DNA of 64,000 nucleotides from Polyangiaceae bacterium (GTDB lineage Bacteria > Myxococcota_A > Polyangia > Polyangiales > Polyangiaceae). The stretch lies in contig JADJXL010000015.1 of the NCBI GenBank assembly GCA_016715885.1, forward strand, positions 310,001-374,000, read 5' to 3'. Made by a program: the position numbers and the translations under genes. The notes under the pieces were generated by a model. It did no database searches, was not told the DNA's origin, and saw only the letters and a list, made by a program, of their open reading frames with translations. Each line of letters begins with the position of its first letter. Position 1 is the stretch's first letter. Below are positions 49,087-58,738 of the stretch, piece after piece.

Positions 49087-50364
49087 TTAGCGGCGTGCCC
49101 TGGGGCTGTTATCGAACGGGCTTCGCACGCCCTTTGCGCCTTTGTCGGCAAAGTAGACGCGAAGCATGTCGGCGGCGACGTTCGTCGCTTTCACTCGCCA
49201 CTTGGCCCCATTGGCCACGAGCACGGAGAGAGCAATCTCGGGTTTGTCGCTGGGGGCAAACCCTACCCACCACGTGTAAAATGGCCCTTCTGTCGTGGGT
49301 TTCGTGAGCGTTCCGGTCTTGCCGGCAATGTGAATGTCGGGCAAGTACGCGCGCCCCGCTCGATCGTGAAACGACTTGTAGCTCGTGCCCGAATTCACGG
49401 TCTCGTTCATCATCGTCGTGATCGCACTGGCCGTCGCTTCGCTCATCACACGCTTGATCGGCATGCGCACGGTGGGGCCATGGTAAATCTCGCCCTCGCT
49501 GTCCTTGACGCTCGTCACGACGTGCAAACGGATCATTTCGCCACCGTTGGCGATCGTCGTCGCCAAGTTGGCGCCTTGGAACGGTGACAACGTGGTGTTC
49601 CAAAAACCTGCCGCAGTTCGAGCGAACCCAAGGTCATCCTCGGGAAGCGTGATCGAGCTCTGAGCTACTTTGACGTCAAACGGAATGTCTTCGCCCCACC
49701 CGAGCTTGTTCGCGGTATCCGTGAGCTGCGTTCGGTCGAGATTTCTGGCCGCGAGACGCGCAAAGACCGTGTTCAAGCTGCGCCCCATGGCTTGGGCGAG
49801 CGTTGCGCACCACTTGTCGCGGCGCTTGTTGTCGAGCAGGTCCTTGGCGCTGATCGAGTGTTCGCCGCCCGAATAACACTGCTTGGTGGTGGGCCCGAGA
49901 CCCGCTTGCTCCACCAAAGCCGTCGCCGTGACGATCTTGAAAACACTCGCCGACGGAGCCGTCGCTTCGGCTGCAACGTCGTGCAGCGCACCCTGATCCA
50001 CGTAGCTCGCCCACACGAGCACGCGACCGGTCTTGATGTCGGTCATCACGACCGCTCCTTCGGGCACGCGACCTTGCCTCAGAAACGCCAAGGCTGCGCG
50101 CTGATACTTCGGATTGACCGTCAATTCGGCATGACGGCCAACATGAGCTGGCGCGATGGCAACGCTGCCACGATCGTCGATTCGTGTAAGGTCGATATCC
50201 GTGAGTGGTGGCGGGGTGACCTCACGAGTGATCGCGGGTCCGCCGCTATGTTCCACTTTGGGTTTGGCGAGCAGGTTCGCCAGAGGCGTGTCCTGCTTGC
50301 GCAACATGGGGAGGGTGACAGCGACGAGCCCAACAGCGGCTCCGATGGCAATCCATTGGCGCAT
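49087..50364 (-). CDS. Penicillin-binding transpeptidase domain protein
   Basis: A 425-residue membrane-anchored transpeptidase. One transmembrane helix (about 5-25) leads to a Pro/Asp-rich linker and the catalytic domain (about 90-405) with the three signature motifs: SVFK (nucleophile Ser), RSLN (SxN) and AGKTGTL (KTG). The N-terminal dimerisation domain of FtsI/MrdA proteins is missing, so it is a short stand-alone enzyme. The frame continues to GTG 50418; ATG 50364 puts the helix near the N-terminus and is preferred. Its role in septal, elongation or cell-shape peptidoglycan synthesis is unclear; no partner shape gene is near. Confidence 0.88.
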   Translation of the reverse strand: MRQWIAIGAAVGLVAVTLPMLRKQDTPLANLLAKPKVEHSGGPAITREVTPPPLTDIDLTRIDDRGSVAIAPAHVGRHAELTVNPKYQRAALAFLRQGRVPEGAVVMTDIKTGRVLVWASYVDQGALHDVAAEATAPSASVFKIVTATALVEQAGLGPTTKQCYSGGEHSISAKDLLDNKRRDKWCATLAQAMGRSLNTVFARLAARNLDRTQLTDTANKLGWGEDIPFDVKVAQSSITLPEDDLGFARTAAGFWNTTLSPFQGANLATTIANGGEMIRLHVVTSVKDSEGEIYHGPTVRMPIKRVMSEATASAITTMMNETVNSGTSYKSFHDRAGRAYLPDIHIAGKTGTLTKPTTEGPFYTWWVGFAPSDKPEIALSVLVANGAKWRVKATNVAADMLRVYFADKGAKGVRSPFDNSPRARR

Positions 50365-50442
50365 GAGTAATCCGGCCTTAACGCGACGGGTCGGGGTGGG
50401 CCAAATTTTGGTGGGCACGAAGTTTCGAGGACGGGCCCGCTT

Positions 50443-52176
50443 TCAAAACGAAAGGCCCAAACGCATCCCCAGCTCGTGGTGCCACGTCGATGCCCGCGCG
50501 GGACTTGCCGGATCCGCAACGAGATTGCTCGGAACCATCGCCAAGTTGTCCCCCACGTCACTGCCAACCGTGTGATACGCAAGGTAGTTCACACTCGCTC
50601 GAACGAACTGTGAATGCCAGTACGTCGCACCCACGCCAATTTCGTGGATCGAAATGGTCTTTGGAGGGCCGCCCGGGGCACCTGGTGTTTTGACGTCATA
50701 CGATCCGTCACGAGCCGCGCCATCATAACCAGCTTCGACACCCCCGAAGATTGCCGATAGCTCGACGCCGCGCCGACCCAGGTTGGGCGTTTTCGTCAAA
50801 TCCAGCCGCGGTGGCCGAGAAAAACCTGGGTCCGGCGTGACAAACGCATCGCCCCATGGCCAAGCGGAAACTTGCAGGTAATACCCCACGCCCTCGACGC
50901 TCCCGAACCGCTCGGTATTTTGTAACTGAAACCCATCCACGGCCTCGCGCGTCCCGTTGCTCACCCAATACGCTTCGGCTCGCACATCGAAAAGCTTCAC
51001 GGGTATACGCAGCTCTCCACCAATACGCGTTTGCCCACCCGCTGGGAGCACGCGGACCAGCCGATCCATCGAATCCAGATATCGCGGGCTCCACAACGTC
51101 CAGCCAAAGGCCGTCGTGATGCCGGGGTAATCGTACGCGACATATTTTGGATCGCGAGATCCACGATGGAAACTCAACCCAATCTGTACTTTGTCGAGTG
51201 TCGAGGTTTTGCCGCTTCGAGCCCATGGTCGAGCAAAAATGCGACCGATGAAATCCGGATATGCGTCCACTTGAGGACGATTGGGACCATCGCCAAGAAA
51301 AACTCCAAACTCGTAACCTACCGTGTGGACGTCGTTGATGTCGCCCCAGAGCATCAAGCCCATTTCTTTGGCGTTCGGCACGACGAACGATCGGATGGCC
51401 ATGTTTCGCTCGAGCCACGTGGTGCCAAGCTGCGCCGTTCGGTTTTCCAATGAAAACGGCGCCTGATGCTGCCCAATCATCACGTGAAGCTGCCGCAAAA
51501 AGGTGTAGTCGATGTACGCGTTCGCCAGCGCTGCAAAGGCCCCCGGAGCTTGAAAACCAGCAAAACGATCCGATGTCGCCGCCGGCGTTTGATTGGCCGG
51601 CGAAGGCTGTCCTCCCATCGGATTGGTGAGCGGCTGCTGCGTACCAAAGTCCAAACCGATGGATCCAAACCAACGCCGAGACAAATCGGCCGCGACTTCG
51701 ATACGCGCACGACGCAAGGCCAAACGCGGCGACAACAGAACGCCTCCAGCATCCGCGGCGAGCTCGTCCTTTCCGCTGCCAAAAAACGAATGAAAATCGA
51801 CGTGCACGTTTCCGCGAAGATGAAAACGAATTTCATCCGATGAATCGCGAAGAAAAACGCCTCCACGATAACCCGCTAGGTCCATTTTGGACGCCTGCCG
51901 CGACGGCAAATCCACTTCGAGCGGAAACGGCTTCGGCAAAGGCGGCGGAGCGGTAACGGCGGGCGGCGTTTTTCCCGCGGGCGGTAGCGGCGGTAGGACC
52001 AGACGAACCGGCGCCGCGGGCGCTTGCTGTTTTGGCGGCGGCTCTGCTTGCGCCCTCGTCACGAGCGGCACGAGGCTCAGGGCCGCAAAACATACCGTCG
52101 CAACGATGCTTCGAGCCGTGGTGCCACGACGAACACCGTTAACATCCTTCCGCTTCGCAGGATTGTTGTGCACCAT
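50443..52176 (-). CDS. OprP-like outer-membrane porin
   Basis: A 577-residue porin-type protein with a signal sequence (about residues 17-43, ending TRAQA), a Pro/Ala linker and a 16-stranded-like barrel of alternating residues. Segments such as DEIRFHLRGNVHVDFHSFFG and ARIEVAADLSRRWFGSIGLDF, and the terminal ...LGMRLGLSF with C-terminal Phe, are the hallmark of phosphate-selective porins (OprO/OprP). The frame extends to 52215 and ATG 52176 is the likely start. The inserted Pro-rich segment before the barrel is typical of myxobacterial versions. The ion specificity cannot be read. Confidence 0.82.
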   Translation of the reverse strand: MVHNNPAKRKDVNGVRRGTTARSIVATVCFAALSLVPLVTRAQAEPPPKQQAPAAPVRLVLPPLPPAGKTPPAVTAPPPLPKPFPLEVDLPSRQASKMDLAGYRGGVFLRDSSDEIRFHLRGNVHVDFHSFFGSGKDELAADAGGVLLSPRLALRRARIEVAADLSRRWFGSIGLDFGTQQPLTNPMGGQPSPANQTPAATSDRFAGFQAPGAFAALANAYIDYTFLRQLHVMIGQHQAPFSLENRTAQLGTTWLERNMAIRSFVVPNAKEMGLMLWGDINDVHTVGYEFGVFLGDGPNRPQVDAYPDFIGRIFARPWARSGKTSTLDKVQIGLSFHRGSRDPKYVAYDYPGITTAFGWTLWSPRYLDSMDRLVRVLPAGGQTRIGGELRIPVKLFDVRAEAYWVSNGTREAVDGFQLQNTERFGSVEGVGYYLQVSAWPWGDAFVTPDPGFSRPPRLDLTKTPNLGRRGVELSAIFGGVEAGYDGAARDGSYDVKTPGAPGGPPKTISIHEIGVGATYWHSQFVRASVNYLAYHTVGSDVGDNLAMVPSNLVADPASPARASTWHHELGMRLGLSF

Positions 52177-52345
52177 TCGGATCAATGAAGACGCGAGCCA
52201 CATCGACGCTCGCACGGGGGACGAGCATGGTCAAGCCATGCGCGCGGCCTTTGGCTTGCATTCACGAGGCTCGTGCAAAATGCTGCCCCGACACGTGCAC
52301 TCGACATCGAAACGCTCGCTCGGGGCTCGAGCAACCAATCAACCC

Positions 52346-53434
52346 ATGACAAGCACGCCCATTCGAATCACTGCCGACGTCGAAGTCCTCGACAACGCTA
52401 CACTCGTCGCGCTCGTCGGTCCGAACAGCGAACACCTCAAACTCGTCGCTCGCACGCTGGGGATCGATTCGAGCCTTCGCGGCAACGTCATTCGTCTCGT
52501 GGGAGCAGCGGATGCCGTGGCCCTTGCCGAAAGGTTTCTCGCAGAGGCCGCCGAACTTTCGACGGGCGGCGTAGCGCTCGAGGCGCAGGACTTCGTGCGC
52601 GCCGTGCAAGCGCTCAAAGAAGACCCCGCCGTTTCTCTTCGCGAGCTCTTCGAAGACGTCGTGCTCGTTTCGACGAGACGCAAACCGATCACGGCAAAAA
52701 CGATTGCGCAACGAAGATACATTCAAGCCATTCGCACGCACGACCTCACGTTCGGCATCGGCCCCGCAGGTACGGGAAAAACCTACTTGGCCATGGCGAT
52801 GGCCGTGTTTGCCCTGATCGAACGCCGGGTAAAACGCATCATCTTGGCAAGGCCCGCCGTCGAAGCAGGTGAACGGCTCGGGTTTTTGCCGGGAGACCTG
52901 GCGGAAAAGGTCAATCCGTACTTGCGCCCGCTCTATGATGCGCTGCACGACATGATGGATGCCGATCGAGTGAGCGGGCTGGTTTCGCGCGGCCAAATCG
53001 AAGTGGCACCTCTCGCATTCATGCGCGGCCGAACGCTCAACGATTGTTTCGTCATCCTCGATGAAGCGCAAAACGCCACGAGTGATCAGATGCGTATGTT
53101 CCTCACGCGTCTCGGTTATTCATCGCGCGCAGTCGTCACGGGTGACGTGACGCAAGTCGATTTGCCACACGGCGCGCGTAGTGGTTTGGCCGAGGCGCGT
53201 GACTTGCTCGCGGGTATCGATGGCATCGCAATGTGTCACTTCACCGAAGTCGACGTCGTGCGCCATCCGCTCGTGCAACGCATCATCGTCGCATACGAAA
53301 AGCGCGACGCCGAGGTCGCGCAGAAACGCAAAGAGGAAAAGGAACGACGCACGGGCGCGACGTTATCGGCAGCGGCCGAGACAAACCCGGGTGAACAATC
53401 CGCCGGTGGTGATGAAAAGGAAGAAGCATCATGA
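52346..53434 (+). CDS. phoH: PhoH-like ATPase
   Basis: A 362-residue ATPase of the PhoH family. The nucleotide site is GIGPAGTGKTYLAMAMAV (Walker A), Walker B is NDCFVILDEAQNAT, and the RNA-binding-like N-terminal KH-type segment spans about residues 5-75. The C-terminal tail (330-362) is charged and disordered. PhoH is a phosphate-starvation-induced, RNA-linked P-loop protein. The start at ATG 52346 is chosen since the upstream frame only adds low-complexity residues. Its stop overlaps the next gene's start (ATGA). Confidence 0.92.
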   Translation: MTSTPIRITADVEVLDNATLVALVGPNSEHLKLVARTLGIDSSLRGNVIRLVGAADAVALAERFLAEAAELSTGGVALEAQDFVRAVQALKEDPAVSLRELFEDVVLVSTRRKPITAKTIAQRRYIQAIRTHDLTFGIGPAGTGKTYLAMAMAVFALIERRVKRIILARPAVEAGERLGFLPGDLAEKVNPYLRPLYDALHDMMDADRVSGLVSRGQIEVAPLAFMRGRTLNDCFVILDEAQNATSDQMRMFLTRLGYSSRAVVTGDVTQVDLPHGARSGLAEARDLLAGIDGIAMCHFTEVDVVRHPLVQRIIVAYEKRDAEVAQKRKEEKERRTGATLSAAAETNPGEQSAGGDEKEEAS

Positions 53435-55359
53435 GCTTTTCGGCGATCGTCACGATGAACCACATCGAAGAACGTCTTCGTTCGGACGAACGTCTTTCGA
53501 GCAAAATCATCGTGCGGCCGCATCCGCTGCTCGTCACGGTGCGCAGCGAACGCCTTTTTGCAATCGTGGCCCCCGGCATCGTATGGGACGCGTGTCGCGA
53601 CATCCTTCGCCCGTTCGCGGGCAAACTCGCCGATGGTGAAGCAACGCTCGTGCTCGTGGGTACTCCTTCGGGCAATGACATCGCCAGCGCATTGAACAAA
53701 GGGCTCGGCGCCATCATCTGCGACGAACCTTCGTGCGATACGCTCTACGTGGCCATCCACAACGCGTGCGAGCTGCTCGATGCGAGGTCACGCGCCGAAG
53801 CACGCGGCAAATGGCTGAACCGTTATCGTTACGAGCTCGGCGAGCTCATCGAGATCGCCAAAGCAATCACGACCGAACGAGAGATCGACAAACTCCTCAG
53901 CCTCATCTTGTCGAAGAGTCGATTCATCACGGGCGCGGATGCGGGCAGTCTTTATGTCGTCGAAGGGGACGATCCGGATCCTTTGCGCCGCACGCTGCAC
54001 TTCAAGCTGTCGCAAAACGATTCCGTTCCGTTCGACTCGCGCGAGTTTGCGTTGCCCGTGAGTCCGCGATCGATGTCGGGCTACGTCGCGCTCCACAAGC
54101 GCCTGCTCAACATCGCCGACGTCTATGACTTGCCGCCGGGTTCACCGTACGGATTCGATCGTTCGTTCGACGCGAAGATTGGATATCGCACCAAATCGAT
54201 GTTGTGCATGCCGCTGTGCAGCCGCAAAGGCGAAGTGATCGGCGTGATTCAACTCATCAACAAGAAGCGCTCGCACGATCGGAAATTGCTGAGCGCGGAA
54301 GACGTCGAAGAACAAGTCATTACGTTCGACACGCGCAGCGAAGAGCTGCTCGAAACGCTCGCTTCTCAAGCCGGCATCGCGCTCGAAAACGCCGTTCTCT
54401 ACACGGAAATTCAGCACATGCTGGAAGGGTTTGTCAAGGCCAGCGTCGAAGCAATCGAGCAGCGGGACCCGACGACGAGCGGGCATTCACGACGTGTATC
54501 GCATTTGACCGTGGGCCTGGCCAAAGCGCTGGAGCGAGCCGATGGGCCGTACCGCGGCGTGACGTGGACGAAAGACGACTTGCGCGAGCTCGAATATGCG
54601 TCGCTTTTGCACGATTTTGGAAAGATTGGCGTGCGCGAACAAGTGCTCGTCAAAGCAAAGAAGTTATACCCGTACGAGCTCGAATTGATACGGCATCGTA
54701 TCGAAATTGCTTGGCGCTCATACGAAGTAGAAATCCTCGAACGCAAGTTGCGACTGGTTCAACGGGGTGCGCGAGCGGAAGAAATTGCACGCCTCGACGA
54801 GGAGCTCGGGCGGCGCAAAAAGGAGCTCGATGGGGCGTATCACGCGATATGTTCCGCGAACGAACCCACGGTGCTTTCGGGCGGCGATTTCGCGCGAATC
54901 GAAGCCATCGCGCGCGAAACGTTCACGGATTCGGATGGTTGCGTATCGCCGCTTCTGCGTCCCGAGGAAGTCGCGTGTTTGTCGGTCGCGCGCGGGTCGC
55001 TCACGCCGAGTGAAATCGATGAAATCCGCGGGCACGTGGTGCACACGTTTCAATTCTTGTCGCAGATTCCGTGGGGCAAACAATTCCGCCGCGTGGCGCT
55101 CATCGCGAGCGCGCATCACGAGCGCTTGAACGGCACGGGTTATCCCAACCGCCTGCGTGCCGAAGAGATACCTCTGCAATCCAAGATGATGAGCATCAGC
55201 GACATCTTCGATGCGCTGACGGCGAGCGACAGGCCGTACAAGAAAGCGGTGCCCATCGACCGCGCGCTCGACATTTTGGGTTACGAAGTGAAAGACGGAC
55301 ACGTCGACGCGGACTTGTTACGCGTGTTCATCGAAGCGAAAGTGTGGACGGCAATCTGA
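53431..55359 (+). CDS. GAF / HD-GYP cyclic-di-GMP phosphodiesterase
   Basis: A 642-residue signalling protein. Domain order: an N-terminal receiver-like part without phospho-Asp pocket (15-115), a GAF sensor (about 150-320), then an HD-GYP domain (about 345-640). The HD site is SLLHDFGKIG and the GYP region HHERLNGTGYP is complete, so activity is expected. Between these, about residues 400-500, sits an unusual helical/charged insertion (EILERKLRLVQRGARAEEI...) that splits the HD-GYP fold. The pair phoH-HD-GYP overlaps by 4 nt, so it may tune PhoH-related phosphate or RNA response. The functional link is inference. Confidence 0.9.
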   Translation: MSFSAIVTMNHIEERLRSDERLSSKIIVRPHPLLVTVRSERLFAIVAPGIVWDACRDILRPFAGKLADGEATLVLVGTPSGNDIASALNKGLGAIICDEPSCDTLYVAIHNACELLDARSRAEARGKWLNRYRYELGELIEIAKAITTEREIDKLLSLILSKSRFITGADAGSLYVVEGDDPDPLRRTLHFKLSQNDSVPFDSREFALPVSPRSMSGYVALHKRLLNIADVYDLPPGSPYGFDRSFDAKIGYRTKSMLCMPLCSRKGEVIGVIQLINKKRSHDRKLLSAEDVEEQVITFDTRSEELLETLASQAGIALENAVLYTEIQHMLEGFVKASVEAIEQRDPTTSGHSRRVSHLTVGLAKALERADGPYRGVTWTKDDLRELEYASLLHDFGKIGVREQVLVKAKKLYPYELELIRHRIEIAWRSYEVEILERKLRLVQRGARAEEIARLDEELGRRKKELDGAYHAICSANEPTVLSGGDFARIEAIARETFTDSDGCVSPLLRPEEVACLSVARGSLTPSEIDEIRGHVVHTFQFLSQIPWGKQFRRVALIASAHHERLNGTGYPNRLRAEEIPLQSKMMSISDIFDALTASDRPYKKAVPIDRALDILGYEVKDGHVDADLLRVFIEAKVWTAI

Positions 55360-55385
55360 GAGCGGGACGAGGCTCAGGCCCGGAT

Positions 55386-55976
55386 TCATTGCTTCTTCCG
55401 AAGCACGATATCTGCTTCGCGCACGACCGTGACGTCGCCGCTCGTGACGCGAATGCGCGCTTCGATTCGATCGTCTTTGCGCGCGCCGGAAACGATGCCG
55501 AACATCGCCTGTTTGTCCAGGGGATCGGCCGGGAAAAACTGCACGCGCAAGTCGTCTCCTTCGACTTTGCCTCGTAGCTGCGCCTTGCCGAGCGCACCAT
55601 CCGTCGTGCCTTCGACCTCGAGGTCTTTGTTTATGGTGATCGAGACCTTGCCGGGCCCAATCGCCTGCTTCCCGTCGTCTTTTCTGCGCACCTTGTCTTG
55701 CACGCGCGGAGGCATCTCCACAGCGCCTTTTTTCGCGTCGTAGCTTCCTTCCCACGTTCCGACGAGCACGTTGTCCGGTGCATTCTCCGCCGCCGCAGAC
55801 GCGCTTGGAGCGGCCGATGCCGCGGTTTTTCCCGAAGAACCCGCTGGCTCGGGCGTGGGTTTCGGCTGCGCAGAAGCAGCTTCTTTGGCTTTTTCACCAC
55901 TGGGTTTGTCGCAGCCGAATACGCTCAGGGCAAACAGGCACGCGAAACTGGCAAGGGGTCGATTGAACATCGCCAT
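55386..55976 (-). CDS. Lipoprotein of unknown function
   Basis: A 196-residue lipoprotein: signal with lipobox VFGC near the N-terminus, a Pro/Ala/Lys linker and a small beta domain (about 75-196) with VGTWEGSYDAKKGAVE and IRVTSGDVTVVREADIVL. ATG 55976 (then ATG 55970) is preceded by GGAGAGGGGGAG, which lies inside a perfect hairpin (55983-56009). The frame is open upstream through the repeats, but those residues are not credible. No family recognised. Confidence 0.75.
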   Translation of the reverse strand: MAMFNRPLASFACLFALSVFGCDKPSGEKAKEAASAQPKPTPEPAGSSGKTAASAAPSASAAAENAPDNVLVGTWEGSYDAKKGAVEMPPRVQDKVRRKDDGKQAIGPGKVSITINKDLEVEGTTDGALGKAQLRGKVEGDDLRVQFFPADPLDKQAMFGIVSGARKDDRIEARIRVTSGDVTVVREADIVLRKKQ

Positions 55977-55982
55977 TCTTCT

Positions 55983-56069
55983 CCCCCTCTCCTTCATAAG
56001 GAGAGGGGGCTGGGGGGTGAGGCCATTTCCCCCTCTCCACACAGTGGAGAGGGGGCTAGGGGGTGAGGC
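55983..56069. repeat. Duplicated hairpin repeat (REP-like)
   Basis: Two copies of an about 40-bp element. Each has a perfect 12-bp stem (arms 55983-55994/55998-56009, and 56029-56040/56044-56055) with a 3-nt loop, followed by CTxGGGGGTGAGG. Similar palindromes of CCCTCTCC...GGAGAGGG type with that tail are scattered through many large bacterial genomes. Confidence 0.85.
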
Positions 56070-56827
56070 TAATCCCTTCGCGAGGAAAGGATGCGGAGCA
56101 GGGCGAGGAAGATGTTCAGGAAATTCAGGTATAGGCTGATGGCGCCACCCACGGCATCTTCTTCGTCGCTATGGAGCAAACGCGACGTGTCGTACAGCAC
56201 GAATGCGCCGAAAAGCAGGACCGCAACGCTCGAGATGGCCAGGCTGAAAACGGAGCTGGCGAAGAAGAGATTGAGCAGAGATGCGCCGATGATGACGAAG
56301 AGGCCCATCGTGAGGCCGCCGCCGAGAAACGAAAAGTCTTTGCGGGTCGTGAGGGCATAACCGGTCAGGCCCGCGAATCCGACGGTGGACAGGATGAACG
56401 CGTCGCGCACGGGCGATGCGGACAGGGTGTTTCCGATGCTGGATGCGAGCGTTGCATAGAAGAGCGTCGGAGCGATGACGACGCCGATGACCGTGGCCAT
56501 GCCGAATAAGGCGAGCACGTTCAGGCCCTTGACGTGGCGCACCATGGAAGCGCCGAAAACGACGCCCAACATGACGAGCATGCCGATGATGTAGTGCTGG
56601 CCAAAAAAGGCGACGAGCGGTGGAACGACGACGGTTTTGGCGCCGACACGCAGGACCGCTGCTGAAGACGAAAGGCCTGCGTTGAGAGCGACGAGGGCGC
56701 CGATGGCCGAAAAAACGATGCTTGCCGTGAACAGGCTGTAGACACGTTTGAGAAACGATGTGCGGGATCCGGCTCGCGAGATACTTGCCGCTCCCCACGC
56801 TCGTTCCCGATGATCCCAAGAATTCAT
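56069..56827 (-). CDS. Bax inhibitor-1/YccA family membrane protein
   Basis: A 252-residue protein with seven transmembrane segments, of the BI-1 (UPF0005/YbhL-YccA) family. It shows the family patterns in FLGGGLTMGLFVI and the C-terminal DTSRLLHSDEEDAVGGAISLYLNF, the acidic pair being the proposed pH/calcium sensor. GGGAGGAG lies about 13 nt before ATG 56827. The family has calcium-leak or protease-modulating functions. The stop codon lies at the edge of the hairpin repeat. Confidence 0.9.
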   Translation of the reverse strand: MNSWDHRERAWGAASISRAGSRTSFLKRVYSLFTASIVFSAIGALVALNAGLSSSAAVLRVGAKTVVVPPLVAFFGQHYIIGMLVMLGVVFGASMVRHVKGLNVLALFGMATVIGVVIAPTLFYATLASSIGNTLSASPVRDAFILSTVGFAGLTGYALTTRKDFSFLGGGLTMGLFVIIGASLLNLFFASSVFSLAISSVAVLLFGAFVLYDTSRLLHSDEEDAVGGAISLYLNFLNIFLALLRILSSRRD

Positions 56828-56963
56828 GTGCCTTCGTCTCCTCCCTCGGAATGACCGAGTCCGGGAGCAAGCGTAGTCATCATCCTCCGAGAGGCAATGT
56901 TTCAGACGTGCACGGCTCGCGAGCCCCGTCGACGTCGCATGGCGACACGTGTAACTTCGCTGT

Positions 56964-58247
56964 ATGAATGCTTCGAACTTGAACCGATTTCGCTTGGGCT
57001 TCTATTTCTTGGTCACTTGCCTGGGAACGACGTTCGCGACGATGGGTTGTGGCGAGGGGCCGAATACCTCTTCGAGCAATTCGGGCGGGTCTGGCGGAAT
57101 GGGTGGATCCGGTGGCGCGCCGCCGCAATGTACTGCGGGCACAACGGGAGAATTGCCGAATTTGAAGTTGACCGAAGTCGTCGCGGATGTGGACCGACCC
57201 GTCTACGTGACGGGAGCGCCGGGCGATACGAGTCGATTGTTTGTCGTCCTGAAAACGGGACGGATCATGATCGTGAAAGACGGCGCGATGCTCGGCGAAC
57301 CGTTTCTCGATCTATCGGCGATCATCGAATCTGGAGCGAACGAACGGGGGCTTTTGGGTCTTGCGTTTCACCCCGACTACGATAAAAATGGCCGATTTTT
57401 CATCTACTTCACGCGCAAACCCGACGGGGCGCTCGTGGTGTCGGAATGTGCGCGCGACATGGCCTCGCCGGACAAGGCGCTTGGCGCATGTCTCAAGGAT
57501 TTCCTGACGATCCCGCATATGAGGACCAACCACAACGGCGGGATGCTCGCGTTCGGGCCTGACGGTTATCTCTATGCGGGAACGGGGGATGGGGGCGGTG
57601 CGGGCGACCCTGATGAAAACGGGCAAAATACCGACTCGAAACTCGGGAAAATTCTGCGTATCGACGTCGACAAATATCCGACGCCACCTGCGGGCAATCT
57701 GACGGCGGGTGACCCGGACATTTGGGACTGGGGATTGCGCAATCCGTGGCGGTTTAGTTTCGACCGCTGCACGGGTGAGCTCTACATCGCCGACGTTGGT
57801 CAGTACCTTTGGGAAGAAATCAACGTCGAGCCCAAAGGAAAGGGCCTCGTGAACTATGGATGGAACACGATGGAGGGCAAGCATTGCTTCGACCCGGATA
57901 CGAATTGTGATCAAACGGGGTTGACGTTGCCGGTGACCGAGTACGCGCATGACGACGTCGTGATGGACTGCTCGGTGACGGGTGGATACGTCTACCGCGG
58001 GACGAAGATTGCGGGCTTGGTGGGTACATACATCTATGCCGACTATTGTTCGAGGCGCGTGCGTACGCTCGCCTTTACGAACGGCGCGATAACCAAAGAA
58101 GCAGAGGTCACGCAAGACCTCGATGCGCTCACGCTGTCGGGTGGAATCACGTCGTTTGGTGAAGACACGTCCGGAGAGCTCTACTTGGTGATCGACAACA
58201 ATCAGGGTGGGGGGCTCGGGAAGATTTATCGGATCGACGCGGAGTGA
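56964..58247 (+). CDS. Sorbosone/glucose dehydrogenase-type propeller lipoprotein
   Basis: A 427-residue lipoprotein (lipobox ATMGC) with a Gly/Ser linker and a six-bladed beta-propeller of the PQQ-dependent soluble glucose/sorbosone dehydrogenase fold. Visible family signatures: ERGLLGLAFHPDYDKNGRFFIYF, NHNGGMLAFGPDGYLYAGTGDGGG, WDWGLRNPWRFSFD and GGYVYRG. Five to six Cys add disulfides. Whether PQQ is bound is not certain; many members of this family act without known substrate. Confidence 0.88.
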   Translation: MNASNLNRFRLGFYFLVTCLGTTFATMGCGEGPNTSSSNSGGSGGMGGSGGAPPQCTAGTTGELPNLKLTEVVADVDRPVYVTGAPGDTSRLFVVLKTGRIMIVKDGAMLGEPFLDLSAIIESGANERGLLGLAFHPDYDKNGRFFIYFTRKPDGALVVSECARDMASPDKALGACLKDFLTIPHMRTNHNGGMLAFGPDGYLYAGTGDGGGAGDPDENGQNTDSKLGKILRIDVDKYPTPPAGNLTAGDPDIWDWGLRNPWRFSFDRCTGELYIADVGQYLWEEINVEPKGKGLVNYGWNTMEGKHCFDPDTNCDQTGLTLPVTEYAHDDVVMDCSVTGGYVYRGTKIAGLVGTYIYADYCSRRVRTLAFTNGAITKEAEVTQDLDALTLSGGITSFGEDTSGELYLVIDNNQGGGLGKIYRIDAE

Positions 58248-58275
58248 TTCGAAGTCGGGGTTTGCCCGCGGCACG

Positions 58276-58292
58276 GGCGCGTTCGGAGCGCC
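58276..58292 (+). terminator. Weak hairpin after the dehydrogenase gene
   Basis: GGCGC/GCGCC stem with a 7-nt loop, followed by a pyrimidine run TTCTCTCCTTATAT. It is 28 nt past the stop. The stem is short, so this is tentative. Confidence 0.3.
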
Positions 58293-58669
58293 TTCTCTCC
58301 TTATATAGAATGACGCCGTCCTGGCCCTGGTTGGCTGGGCCCTCGAGCCTTTGTCGTTAAAGGCGTTCGCAAAGGCGTTCGCCTTGCCAACCCATGTCGG
58401 CTGTCGTGGAGGGTTATCGCGAGGGGCGGCGGCGCGTCGGGCTCGGTGTACCGGACGCAATTGAAAACCTCGGGCGGGATCGATTACGGCGCGGAGCGGT
58501 CTGGTGGTCGGGACAATGAACGACTGAAACGGTTTTCGGCAGCGATTGGAGCAGGCAGTCGCTCAGGATAACGTCAGGCGCTTCCGGGTAGCTCTCCGTA
58601 GTAAACCCGTGTGCGTCGCTCGGGCCGACCAAAAAAAGATCAAAAAGAAGGACCGGGCAATTTATTCGC
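58293..58669. other. Intergenic region without a recognised gene
   Basis: About 375 bp with no frame showing domain signature on either strand. It includes a direct repeat of GGCGTTCGC (about 58369-58390). It is upstream of the AT-hook gene. Confidence 0.4.
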
Positions 58670-58697
58670 TTGACCTGTCCACAACCAACAGCATATT
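58670..58697 (+). promoter_or_regulatory. Putative sigma-70 promoter of the AT-hook gene
   Basis: TTGACC (58670-58675), a 16-nt spacer and CATATT (58692-58697), four of six matches to the -10. Transcription would start near 58704, leaving a leader of about 35 nt with GAGGGAG before the ATG at 58739. Confidence 0.45.
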
Positions 58698-58738
58698 CGA
58701 AACCATCCGCCGAGCGGGATTCGGCGAGGGAGATATAC

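Noticed and set aside
55386..56042. Longer lipoprotein starting at 56042
   Set aside because: The added residues are encoded by the REP-like repeat; the lipobox signal follows ATG 55976 or 55970, which has a ribosome-binding site.
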